Shown here in pieces: positions 51,888-59,393 of a stretch of 64,000 nt of DNA. The notes under the pieces are model-generated. The model searched no databases, was not told the origin of the DNA, and worked only from the letters and a program-made list of their open reading frames with translations. Each line of letters starts with the position of its first letter. The stretch's first letter is position 1. Source of the DNA: Paractinoplanes ferrugineus (GTDB lineage: Bacteria > Actinomycetota > Actinomycetes > Mycobacteriales > Micromonosporaceae); contig NZ_BOMM01000041.1 of NCBI RefSeq assembly GCF_016862195.1, forward strand, positions 1 to 64,000, written 5' to 3'. The position numbers and the translations under genes are program-made.

Positions 51888-52319
51888 TCACGCCGCGCGG
51901 GCGGGAGAGCCGGCGTGGGCGACCAACGGCCGCAGCAGAGCGGGACCCATCACCGCGGCCGCGATCAGGTGCAGCGTGATGAGTGTGCCGGCAGCGGCCG
52001 GATCGGCGCCGACGAGCAGGGGTGGTAGGAGCGAGAGGCCGGTCAAGGAGGCAGCCGTCCACGCGAAGCGCTCGGCCGGGCGGGTGCTCCAGCGGCGCAG
52101 GGCGGCGGCGATGAAGACGCCCAGGGTGGAGAAGAAGGCGGTCACCACAGTGATGCCGGGCAGCGGGATGGCCGCGCCGCCGTCGGGGACCTCGAAGTTG
52201 ACGCCGAGCAGGTGGGCGAGCGCGGCGGTGAGGGTGGTGGCGGCCATCGCGGTGAGGGTGGCGAGCAGGCCGGTGCGGGCGAGCCCGCGCGGGCGGGGTC
52301 CGGTGGTCGTGGTCGGCAT
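51888..52319 (-). CDS. DUF6069 family four-helix membrane protein
   Basis: A 143-aa integral membrane protein with four hydrophobic helices (LLATLTAMAATTLTAALAHL, ITVVTAFFSTLGVFIAAAL, FAWTAASLTGLSLLPPLLVG, TLITLHLIAAAVMGPALL), the DUF6069 pattern. It starts 5 nt after the ECF sigma factor stop on the same strand and is probably in its regulon or an associated protein. Confidence 0.85.
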   Translation of the reverse strand: MPTTTTGPRPRGLARTGLLATLTAMAATTLTAALAHLLGVNFEVPDGGAAIPLPGITVVTAFFSTLGVFIAAALRRWSTRPAERFAWTAASLTGLSLLPPLLVGADPAAAGTLITLHLIAAAVMGPALLRPLVAHAGSPARAA

Positions 52320-52324
52320 CGGGG

Positions 52325-53284
52325 TCACTCCGTGCCGTCGGCGGGCAGGCCGGCCGGCAGACCGAGCCGGGGGAACTGGTCGGCGTCGAAGATGTAGATC
52401 TCGGTGATCCGGCCGCCGGTGATGCGCAGGACGTCCATCGTCAGTGGCAGGTAGGCGCCTTCCGACTTGCGCCAGTGGTAGTAGGCGACGGCCGGCTGCC
52501 GGTTCACCGCGGTGGGGACGGCGCGCAGGCCGGTCATGCCCTCGTAGCCGTCGGCGAGCCAGCTGTGCAGGACCGCCTCCCGGCCGAAATAGGCGCCCGG
52601 GGTCGGCGGCATCGAGGAGCGTACGTCGGCGCGCAGCATCGCGGTGAGCGCCGGGATGTCGGTGGCCACGCTGGCGTCGGTGAAGCGGCGCACCAGGTCG
52701 CGGGTTCCGGCGTCCTCGTCGCCGCCGGTCCAGTCCTGCCGTTCCGCGGGCAGGTGCGCACGCATGCCGGCGCGGGCCCGCTGCAGGGCGCTGTTCACCG
52801 AGTTGACCGTGTCGCCGAGCAGTTCCGCGACGTCCTTGGCGGGCCAGCCGAGCACGTCCCGCAGGATCAGCACGGCCCGCGGGCGGGGCGCCAGGTGCTG
52901 GACCGCGACCAGGTAGGCCAGCTCGATCGTCTCCCGCCCGAGGGTCGCCGTTTCCGGCTCGTCGGCGGCGCCCGCCGGCAGTTCGTCGAGCAGCCGGTCC
53001 GGGTAGGGCTGCAACCACGGCACCTCGCCGCCGGTCGCCGGCTCCGGGCGGCGCTTGGCGAGCAGGTCGAGGCAGGCGTTGGTGGCGATCCGGTAGAGCC
53101 AGGCGCGGAACGTCGAGCGTCCCTCGAAGGTCTCCCGGCCGCGCCAGGCCCGCAGGAACGTCTCCTGCACGGTGTCCTCGGCGTCCTCGAACGAGCCGAG
53201 CATCCGGTAGCAGTGCACGTGCAGTTCCCGCCGATGTTGCTCGGCGTGTCCCGAGAATCCGTCGAGCAGCGTGTCCGCACCCAT
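52325..53284 (-). CDS. ECF sigma factor with C-terminal SnoaL-like domain
   Basis: A 319-aa sigma-70 family factor: region 2 (CYRMLGSFEDAEDTVQETFL, RAWLYRIATNACLDLL), region 4 (LAPRPRAVLILRDVLGWPAK, LGDTVNSVNSALQRARAGM), then a SnoaL-like domain (residues about 200-310, YHWRKSEGAYLPLTMDVLRI). Such extended ECF factors are usually regulated by their own C-terminal domain rather than by an anti-sigma factor; none is seen here. First gene of a pair with DUF6069. Confidence 0.93.
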   Translation of the reverse strand: MGADTLLDGFSGHAEQHRRELHVHCYRMLGSFEDAEDTVQETFLRAWRGRETFEGRSTFRAWLYRIATNACLDLLAKRRPEPATGGEVPWLQPYPDRLLDELPAGAADEPETATLGRETIELAYLVAVQHLAPRPRAVLILRDVLGWPAKDVAELLGDTVNSVNSALQRARAGMRAHLPAERQDWTGGDEDAGTRDLVRRFTDASVATDIPALTAMLRADVRSSMPPTPGAYFGREAVLHSWLADGYEGMTGLRAVPTAVNRQPAVAYYHWRKSEGAYLPLTMDVLRITGGRITEIYIFDADQFPRLGLPAGLPADGTE

Positions 53285-53354
53285 GACGTCGATCCTTCCG
53301 TCTCATCGTGTCCCGTCGCCAGGTATGACGGGTGCGGGCACGCCAACTCATCAC

Positions 53355-54221
53355 TCAGCGGGTCAGCAGTTCCCGGATGGCGGCGGTCACCTGGTCGGGT
53401 GCCTCCTCGGCCAGGAAATGCCCGCACGTGACCGGCTGATGCACCAGGTCGGGAGCCCACGCCCGCCAGAGCGCGGCGGCGTCGAAGCCGAGCGCCGCGC
53501 CCCAGTCCTGCTGCAGGACGGTGACCGGCATCGTCAGGCGGCGACCGGCCGCGCGGTCGGCGGCGTCGTGCTCGACGTCGATGCCCGCCGACGCCCGGTA
53601 GTCGGCCACGATCGAGGGCACCGCCGCCCGGCAGGCGTCCAGGTAGGCGGCGCGGACCGCGGGCGGGATCGCTTCCGGCGACGACGTCCACAGGTCCAGG
53701 AAGTAGCCGAAGAACTCGTCGGCGCTGGCGGCGATCATCTTCTCCGGCAGGCCGGGCGGCTGCGCCATCAGGTACAGGTGGAAACCGACCGCGGCGGAGG
53801 TGCCGTGCAGGACGTCCCACATGTCGAGGGTGGGCAGCACGTCGAGCGACGCCAGATGGGTGACCGCGGTGGGGTGGTCCAGGGCGGCGCGGATCGCCAC
53901 CAGCGCCCCGCGGTCGTGCCCGGCCAGCGCGAAGCGGTCGTGTCCCAGGGTGCGGGCGAGCGCGACGATGTCGGCGGCCATCGTCCGCTTCGAGTAGGTG
54001 TCCGCGGTCGTGGCCACCGGCTTGTCGCTGGCGCCGTAGCCGCGCAGGTCGGGACAGATCACGGTGTGGCCGGCGGCGAGGTCGGCGGCGACGTGGCGCC
54101 ACATCAGGTGGGTCTGCGGGAAGCCGTGCAGCAGCACGATCGGCGAGCCGGCCCCGCCCACCGAGACGTTCAGCCGGACACCGTCGGCCACCGGCACGCG
54201 CGAGATTTCGAACTTGGTCAT
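53355..54221 (-). CDS. Alpha/beta hydrolase with Asp nucleophile (haloacetate dehalogenase/epoxide hydrolase-like)
   Basis: A 288-aa hydrolase: HGFPQTHLMWRHVAADLA with the oxyanion HGFP, LRGYGASDKP, KRTMAADIVALARTLGHDRF and the nucleophile elbow GHDRG with Asp103, not Ser. His in CGHFLAEEAP is the base. The block is close to fluoroacetate dehalogenase, but the second substrate Arg of that enzyme (R-x2-R after the nucleophile) is Leu107 here, so halide chemistry on carboxylates is uncertain and epoxide hydrolysis is an alternative. Divergent from the SARP gene by 51 bp. Confidence 0.85.
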   Translation of the reverse strand: MTKFEISRVPVADGVRLNVSVGGAGSPIVLLHGFPQTHLMWRHVAADLAAGHTVICPDLRGYGASDKPVATTADTYSKRTMAADIVALARTLGHDRFALAGHDRGALVAIRAALDHPTAVTHLASLDVLPTLDMWDVLHGTSAAVGFHLYLMAQPPGLPEKMIAASADEFFGYFLDLWTSSPEAIPPAVRAAYLDACRAAVPSIVADYRASAGIDVEHDAADRAAGRRLTMPVTVLQQDWGAALGFDAAALWRAWAPDLVHQPVTCGHFLAEEAPDQVTAAIRELLTR

Positions 54222-54241
54222 GAGGTCAAGGCTCGCCGCCC

Positions 54242-54266
54242 CCGATGAGCAGCCGATGAGTAAATT
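54242..54266 (+). promoter_or_regulatory. SARP-type direct repeat and leaderless promoter
   Basis: CCGATGA (54242-54248) is repeated exactly after a 4-bp spacer (54253-54259), the 11-bp heptamer periodicity bound by SARP regulators. TAAATT at 54261-54266 is a candidate -10 box ending 6 nt before the GTG at 54273, so the SARP message could be leaderless. Autoregulation and control of the divergent hydrolase are inferred. Confidence 0.6.
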
Positions 54267-54272
54267 GGCCGG

Positions 54273-56195
54273 GTGCGGGTGACGTTCGGGGTGCTGGGAC
54301 CGGTGATGGCCTGGGACGACACCGGGCCGATCGCGCTGCGCGGTCCCCGGCACCGCGCCGTGCTGGCCCGGCTCGTCGCCGCGCGGGGGCGGGTGGTTCC
54401 GCTCGGCGACCTGGTCACCGACCTGTGGGTGGCGCCTCCGGCAAAAGCGGATGCAGCGGTACGCACATTCGTCGCGGCCCTCCGCCGGGCGATCGAGCCG
54501 TCCAGACCGCCACGCGCCCCGGCCCGGCTGCTTGTCACCGAGGGTCCGGGCTACGCGTTGCGCGCCGATCCCGACACGGTCGACGCCTGGCGTTTCGAGG
54601 CGGCGGTCCGCACCACCGACGCCCGCCGGCTGGCCGAGGCCCTGTCGTGGTGGCGCGGCCCGGCGTACGCCGATTTCGCCGCCGACCCGTGGACCGGCGC
54701 GGAACGTGCCCGGCTGGCCGAACTGCGCCTGCGCGCCGTCGAACAGCTCGGCGAGGCCCGGCTGGCCGCCGGTGACCCGGCCTCGGCGATCCCCGACCTG
54801 GACGCCCACGCCACCGAACACCCGTGGCGCGAACAGGCCTGGCGCCTGCTGGCCCTGGCCCTCTACCGGACCGGCCGCCAGCCCGAGGCACTCGCGGTGC
54901 TGCGCCGGGCCCGAGCGCTCCTGGCCGGCCAGTTGGGCCTCGATCCCACCCCCGAACTACGCCACCTGGAACAGGACATCCTGCGCCAGGCCCCGCACCT
55001 GACGCTGGCGCAGACCACCCGGACCGCATCCGGCGACCCGACGGCGGGGCAGGTGTGGGCGCAGGCGGCGGCCGACTACGACCGGATCGTGGCGGCCGGG
55101 GCACGGGCGCGGCTGGACTCGACCGTCGAGATGTTGCGGACGCTGGCGGTCACCGGCGGCGGGGGCCTGGTCGCGGCCCGCCGCCATCGCACCGCCGCGA
55201 TCGCCGCGGCCGAGGAGCTCGGCGACCCGGTGCTGACCGCCCGGGTGATCGGCGCCTACGACGTACCGGCGATCTGGACCCGTTCCGACGATCCCGGCCA
55301 GGCCGCGACGGTGGTGGCGGCGGCCCGGCGGGCGCTGCGGCTGGTCCCGGCGGACGATCGCCTCCGGGCCCGGCTGATGGCGACCATCGCGATCGAGTCG
55401 CGCGGGGCGGCCGCGGGCGCCGGCCCGCGGGCGTTCGCCGAGGAGGCCGTCGCGACCGCGCGCGGCCAGGACGATCCGGGGCTGCTGGCGTTCGCGCTCA
55501 ACGGGCTGTTCATGCAGACCGCCCACCGGACGGGGCTGGCGGGCGAGCGGGACCGCATCGGCGCCGAACTCGTCGAGCTGGCCGGTCGGCACGGGCTCGT
55601 CACCTACGAGGTGCTCGGGCGGCTGATCCGCCTGCAGGCGTGCGCGGCGCTGGGCGATCCGGCGGCCGCCGAGGGCCACGCGGCCGCCGCCGACGACCTG
55701 GCCGGGCGGCACGAGCTGCCGCTGGTGGCGGTCTTCACGACGTGGTTCCGGGCGATGCGCGCCGAGGACCCGGAGCACGCCTACCGGCAGGCCGCCGGAC
55801 AGCTCGACGACTCGGGCATGCCCGGACTGGCCGGCGGGCTTCGCGACCTCGCCCTGCTCACCGTGCGGGTCCGGGCCGGCCGGCCGGCGCGGCCCGGCGA
55901 CTTCGGACCGTACGAGCCGTGGGCGCGCCCGTACGTACTCCTCGCCGAAGGCCGCACCGAGCAAGCGCGACAGGCGCTCCTGGATCTCCCCGCGCCGCCC
56001 CCGGATCTGATGGCCGAGGTGCTGTGGTGCCTGACCGCCCGGGCCGCGACGCAGCTGGACGATCAGGCGACCGTGCGCCGCGCCGGGGCGGCGCTGTGGC
56101 CGGCCCGGCACGAGGTCTCGGCCGGCAGCGGGCTCGTGTCCCTGGGCCGGGTGTCTCAGTACGCGGTGAACGCCTCGAACGAGCGGTCGGCCTGA
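54273..56195 (+). CDS. AfsR/SARP-type regulator with BTAD and long helical C-terminus
   Basis: A 640-aa regulator. Residues 1-95 form an OmpR-type winged helix (FGVLGPVMAWDDTGPIAL, RHRAVLARLVAARGRVVPLG, AAVRTFVAALRRAIEP), residues about 100-245 the BTAD all-helical domain (YADFAADPWTGAERARLAEL, HPWREQAWRLLALALYRTGR, LAGQLGLDPTPELRHLEQDI). The remaining about 390 residues are helical and TPR-like without an NB-ARC P-loop. The 51-bp gap upstream carries a SARP-like repeat. Its 3' end overlaps the SRPBCC gene by 40 bp. Pathway target unknown; the PKS cluster is 42 kb away. Confidence 0.92.
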   Translation: MRVTFGVLGPVMAWDDTGPIALRGPRHRAVLARLVAARGRVVPLGDLVTDLWVAPPAKADAAVRTFVAALRRAIEPSRPPRAPARLLVTEGPGYALRADPDTVDAWRFEAAVRTTDARRLAEALSWWRGPAYADFAADPWTGAERARLAELRLRAVEQLGEARLAAGDPASAIPDLDAHATEHPWREQAWRLLALALYRTGRQPEALAVLRRARALLAGQLGLDPTPELRHLEQDILRQAPHLTLAQTTRTASGDPTAGQVWAQAAADYDRIVAAGARARLDSTVEMLRTLAVTGGGGLVAARRHRTAAIAAAEELGDPVLTARVIGAYDVPAIWTRSDDPGQAATVVAAARRALRLVPADDRLRARLMATIAIESRGAAAGAGPRAFAEEAVATARGQDDPGLLAFALNGLFMQTAHRTGLAGERDRIGAELVELAGRHGLVTYEVLGRLIRLQACAALGDPAAAEGHAAAADDLAGRHELPLVAVFTTWFRAMRAEDPEHAYRQAAGQLDDSGMPGLAGGLRDLALLTVRVRAGRPARPGDFGPYEPWARPYVLLAEGRTEQARQALLDLPAPPPDLMAEVLWCLTARAATQLDDQATVRRAGAALWPARHEVSAGSGLVSLGRVSQYAVNASNERSA

Positions 56196-56794
56196 CCCTG
56201 GGCCGAGGCCGGGTCCGCCCCGTCGGCGATCGCGGCCTGCGCCCAAGCGTCGGCGCTCAACCGCATGAACAGCTTGCCGTCACCGTTGAGGACCCAGTCG
56301 ACGAGCTGCTCCGGGGTCAGCCGCTCGGTGGCGGGGTCCCGCAGGTGGGACGCGAGACCGAGCAGGCCCGAGTCCCAGCCGATGCCGGTCGCGCCCGGGC
56401 CGAACCGCTCCCACCACTCGTCCTTGACGTGCGCCACGTGCTCGAGCTCGAACCGGGTGCCGCCGTCGACCGGGGTGAGCCGGACCGTGATCCAGCTGAC
56501 CTGGTCGCCCATCTCCCAGGTGGCGTCGTAACCGTTCGGCTTGTCGCACGCCGTTATCGTGCCGCCGGCGTTGCCCTCGAACTGGTAGTGGCCGCCCTCC
56601 TTGAGCTCGCCGCTGATCGGCAGGAACCACCGGCCGATGCGCTCGGCGTCGGTGACCACCGTCCAGAGGTCGTCGAGGTCGGTGTCGTAGACCTGGCTGA
56701 TGGTGGAGACCCGGGCCTCCCCCGCTTCCAGGGTGCGGCGGCCGAGAGCACGGCGCACATCGCTGATCTGCTGTCGGACGTCGGGCATTGCCAT
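56156..56794 (-). CDS. SRPBCC/AHSA1-domain protein
   Basis: A 212-aa START-like protein (ARVSTISQVYDTDLDDLWTV, TDAERIGRWFLPISGEL, GGHYQFEGNAGGTITAC, SWITVRLTPVDGGTRFELEH) of the activator-of-Hsp90-ATPase-1 type. It follows the ArsR gene by 3 nt; ArsR-SRPBCC pairs are common and probably form a ligand-sensing unit. Convergent 40-bp overlap with the SARP gene. Confidence 0.92.
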   Translation of the reverse strand: MAMPDVRQQISDVRRALGRRTLEAGEARVSTISQVYDTDLDDLWTVVTDAERIGRWFLPISGELKEGGHYQFEGNAGGTITACDKPNGYDATWEMGDQVSWITVRLTPVDGGTRFELEHVAHVKDEWWERFGPGATGIGWDSGLLGLASHLRDPATERLTPEQLVDWVLNGDGKLFMRLSADAWAQAAIADGADPASAQGQADRSFEAFTAY

Positions 56795-56797
56795 GGG

Positions 56798-57142
56798 TTA
56801 TTTCCCCTCGTCGGCGAGGCGGCGCTGGCGTTTGCCGCGGGCCACCTCGGTGGTCATGGCGGCGAGGTGCGGCGTCCAGAACCGGCGGAACCGAGCCAGC
56901 CAGGCGTCGGCCTCGCGCAGGGCGGTGTCGTCGACCGCGTAGAGACGACGGGCGCCGGCCGGCCGCACCGTGGCGAAACCGTTGTCCCGCAACACTTTCA
57001 GGTGCTGGGAGACGGCGGGCTGGGAGATGCCGAACTCGCTCCGGATCACTTCGGTCACCGCGCCCGAGGACTGCTCACCGTCGGCGAGCAGTTCCAGGAT
57101 GCGGCGGCGAACCGGGTCGCCGAGAACGTCGAACGCGTGCAC
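56798..57142 (-). CDS. ArsR-family transcriptional regulator
   Basis: A 114-aa winged-helix regulator (FDVLGDPVRRRILELLADGE, FGISQPAVSQHLKVLRDNGF, VRPAGARRLYAVDDTALREA). No metal-binding Cys pair is present, so it senses something other than arsenic-type metals. GTG start at 57142. It forms an operon with the SRPBCC gene and faces a perfect palindrome at 57165-57176. Confidence 0.95.
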   Translation of the reverse strand: MHAFDVLGDPVRRRILELLADGEQSSGAVTEVIRSEFGISQPAVSQHLKVLRDNGFATVRPAGARRLYAVDDTALREADAWLARFRRFWTPHLAAMTTEVARGKRQRRLADEGK

Positions 57143-57164
57143 CGGCCGTACGTTATCAGGTCTT

Positions 57165-57176
57165 GCTTATATAAGC
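57165..57176. promoter_or_regulatory. ArsR operator candidate (perfect palindrome)
   Basis: GCTTATATAAGC is a perfect 12-bp dyad 23 nt upstream of the ArsR start and about 70 nt before the divergent FMN reductase. It resembles ArsR-family half-sites and sits at a -35-like distance from a GATAAC -10 box of the ArsR gene. Confidence 0.6.
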
Positions 57177-57244
57177 CACGGTCAAATCAGGGCAGGCGTA
57201 TGATGCTTGCGTCAGCAACTTTCCTCAATGAACGGATCTGCCCG

Positions 57245-57811
57245 GTGAGTGATCTGAACCTGCTGGTAGTCGTCGCGAGCACCCGCCCCGGCCGCACCGG
57301 ACTGCCGGTGTCGCAGTGGTTCGTGGACTCGGCCAAGGCCCACGGCGGTTTCCAGGTGTCGGTGGCCGACCTGGCGGAGGAGAACCTCCCGCTCATGGAC
57401 GAGCCGCACCACCCGCGGATGGCGAACTACCAGCACGACCACACCAAGCGCTGGGCCGAGAAGGTGGCGGCCGCCGACGCGTTCGTGTTCGTGATCCCCG
57501 AGTACAACTACGGCCTGAGCGCGCCGCTGAAGAACGCCTTCGACTACCTGCACAACGAGTGGCGCTACAAGGCGGCAAGCGTCGTGAGTTATGGCGGCGT
57601 CTCGGCCGGAACGCGCTCGGCGGTCGCGGTCCACGGCGTGACGTACGCGCTGAACGTCTTCATGATCGCTCAGGCGGTGAACATCCCGTTCGTCGGCAAC
57701 CAGATCGTCGACGGCAAGTTCGACCCGACCGAGAACACCGAGCGGGCCTCCGCTCTGATGCTCGACGAGCTCGCCAAGGTCGCCGCGGCCCTGAAGCCCC
57801 TGCGCGGCTGA
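57245..57811 (+). CDS. NADPH-dependent FMN reductase
   Basis: A 188-aa flavodoxin-fold reductase: LLVVVASTRPGRTGLPVSQW for FMN phosphate, PEYNYGLSAPLKNAFDYL and VSYGGVSAGTRSA. Two-electron reduction of quinones, azo compounds or supply of reduced FMN are possible roles. GTG 57245 begins the first strand; ATG 57203 is a possible longer start. Divergent from the ArsR gene. Confidence 0.9.
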   Translation: MSDLNLLVVVASTRPGRTGLPVSQWFVDSAKAHGGFQVSVADLAEENLPLMDEPHHPRMANYQHDHTKRWAEKVAAADAFVFVIPEYNYGLSAPLKNAFDYLHNEWRYKAASVVSYGGVSAGTRSAVAVHGVTYALNVFMIAQAVNIPFVGNQIVDGKFDPTENTERASALMLDELAKVAAALKPLRG

Positions 57812-57828
57812 TTTCCGGCGACCCCGGC

Positions 57829-57850
57829 CCCGCCTCAGTGCTGAGGCGGG
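57829..57850. terminator. Terminator hairpin overlapping the hydrolase stop
   Basis: CCCGCCTCAG-TG-CTGAGGCGGG, a perfect 10-bp inverted repeat, lies between the convergent FMN reductase and hydrolase genes and includes the hydrolase stop codon. Confidence 0.7.
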
Positions 57851-58722
57851 TCTTGCGCGCGCCGGGTGTTGGCGGCGATCGCGTCCGCGATCCGGCTCCA
57901 CAGCGGGGCCGGCAGGTCGTGGCCCATGCCGGGGATGACAAGCAGCTCGGCGCCCGGGACGGCGGCGGCGGTGGCCTCGCCCCCGTCGACAGGGATCAGC
58001 GGGTCGTCGGCGCCGTGGATCACCAGGGTGGGAGCGCTCACCTCGCGCAGGCCGGCCGTGCGGTCGGGCGAGGCGACGATGGCCGCGTATTGCCGCATCG
58101 TGCCCTGCGGGCGGTAGCCCCGGTCGTACTTGGCCGCGGCCCGGCGCTCCAGCTCGGCCTGCGGTGCCGGGTATCCCGGCGAGCCGATCACCCGCGAACC
58201 GGCGACCGCGCCCGCGATCGCCGCGGCCCGGTCGGCGGCGGGCGGCCGCATCAGGACGGCGGCGGCCTCCGGCCGGGGCCGGCCGACCCCGCGCGCGCCC
58301 GTGGTCGACATGATCGAGGTGAGGCTGGCGACCAGCTCCGGGTGGTCGAGCGTGAGCTGCTGGGCGATCATGCCGCCCATCGAGACGCCGACGACGTGCG
58401 CACGCTCGATGCCCAGCTCCTTGAGCAGACCGGCGGCGTCGGCGGCCAGGTCGGGGATCAGGTAGGGCACCGAGGACCGGTCGCCCGCCAGGACGGCCGG
58501 GAGGTCGGGCAGGCCGACCTCGTCGAAACCGGACGACAGGCCCGAGTCACGGTTGTCGAAGAGGACCACGTGCAAGCCGTGCCCGGTGAGCTGCTCGACG
58601 AAGCCGGCCGGCCAGTCGATCAGTTGCGCGCCGAGTCCCATGATGAGCAGAAGTGCCGGATCCTGCGGGTTGCCGGCGGTCTCGTACCAGATGTCGATCC
58701 CGTTGGCGCGAACCTCAGCCAC
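57835..58722 (-). CDS. Alpha/beta hydrolase (RdmC-like esterase)
   Basis: A 295-aa hydrolase with LIMGLGAQLIDWPAGF, FDNRDSGLSSGFDE, the nucleophile elbow GVSMGGMIAQQL (Ser), the acidic HGADDPLIPV and the His in IPGMGHDLP. The pattern is that of aclacinomycin methylesterase-like and related actinobacterial esterases. Substrate unknown. Confidence 0.92.
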   Translation of the reverse strand: MAEVRANGIDIWYETAGNPQDPALLLIMGLGAQLIDWPAGFVEQLTGHGLHVVLFDNRDSGLSSGFDEVGLPDLPAVLAGDRSSVPYLIPDLAADAAGLLKELGIERAHVVGVSMGGMIAQQLTLDHPELVASLTSIMSTTGARGVGRPRPEAAAVLMRPPAADRAAAIAGAVAGSRVIGSPGYPAPQAELERRAAAKYDRGYRPQGTMRQYAAIVASPDRTAGLREVSAPTLVIHGADDPLIPVDGGEATAAAVPGAELLVIPGMGHDLPAPLWSRIADAIAANTRRAQDPPQH

Positions 58723-59315
58723 AGCCGTTCCCTTCCTCGGACCACTGACGCCCGCCCATCCTCCTCCATCGCACCCGCCGTCCGATACTCAGATGATCTA
58801 CGGGTCCGGGGATCATCGAGGAGGCACCGCCGGGTCCGAGGGGCGAGTGACGCTGCGGGCCGGCATGCGCTACGCGGCTCTCGAGCGGAGGTGCGATCCT
58901 GCGCGCTGGTTGCGCTCGAGCGTGAACCCGGCTCGGGATCGTCGTCGCGCTGACCACGGCGGTGAACTCCTCCGGGCGGACACTTCGATCCGCTCCGCCG
59001 GCAGCTCGGGCAGACAGTCGCGCTCGGGCAAGCTCGCTCGTGCCGACCGTCAGGCCCAGCAGCCACCGATGCCGGACTGGCCCAGCGACATCGCGGCCAC
59101 CGACGCCTCCATCCCCACCGCCGGTCCCGATGATCGCAGCCATTCTGTCGCCTACGAGCGGACCGGGCGACCGCATTCGGCTGGCAGCACCACTTCGAGT
59201 TCGCCTGACTCCAGGTCTACCCGCGGACCCGTTTCCCGGCCGGCGACTATCCGGCGTGGACAGCCGCCGCGCCGGGCCGCCTGGTCGAAGCCGGCCCGGC
59301 CGGTGCGGTGCGCGC
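58723..59315. other. Intergenic stretch without recognised gene
   Basis: About 590 nt between the hydrolase start and the pentanucleotide repeat. I found no family-like coding sequence in any frame, no tRNA and no convincing promoter; the region should hold the hydrolase promoter at its left end. Confidence 0.4.
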
Positions 59316-59380
59316 GGGCCGAGCCGAGCCGGGCCGGGCCGAGCCGGGCCGGGCCGGGCCGAGCCGGGCCGGGCCGGGCC
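59316..59380. repeat. GGGCC/GAGCC pentanucleotide tandem array
   Basis: Thirteen consecutive 5-bp units, each GGGCC or GAGCC. The last forty bases are two identical 20-bp blocks GAGCC(GGGCC)3. It lies 13 bp after the stop codon of the permease gene (minus strand). Slippage-prone, so length may vary between strains. Confidence 0.8.
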
Positions 59381-59393
59381 GAGTGGGGCGGGG

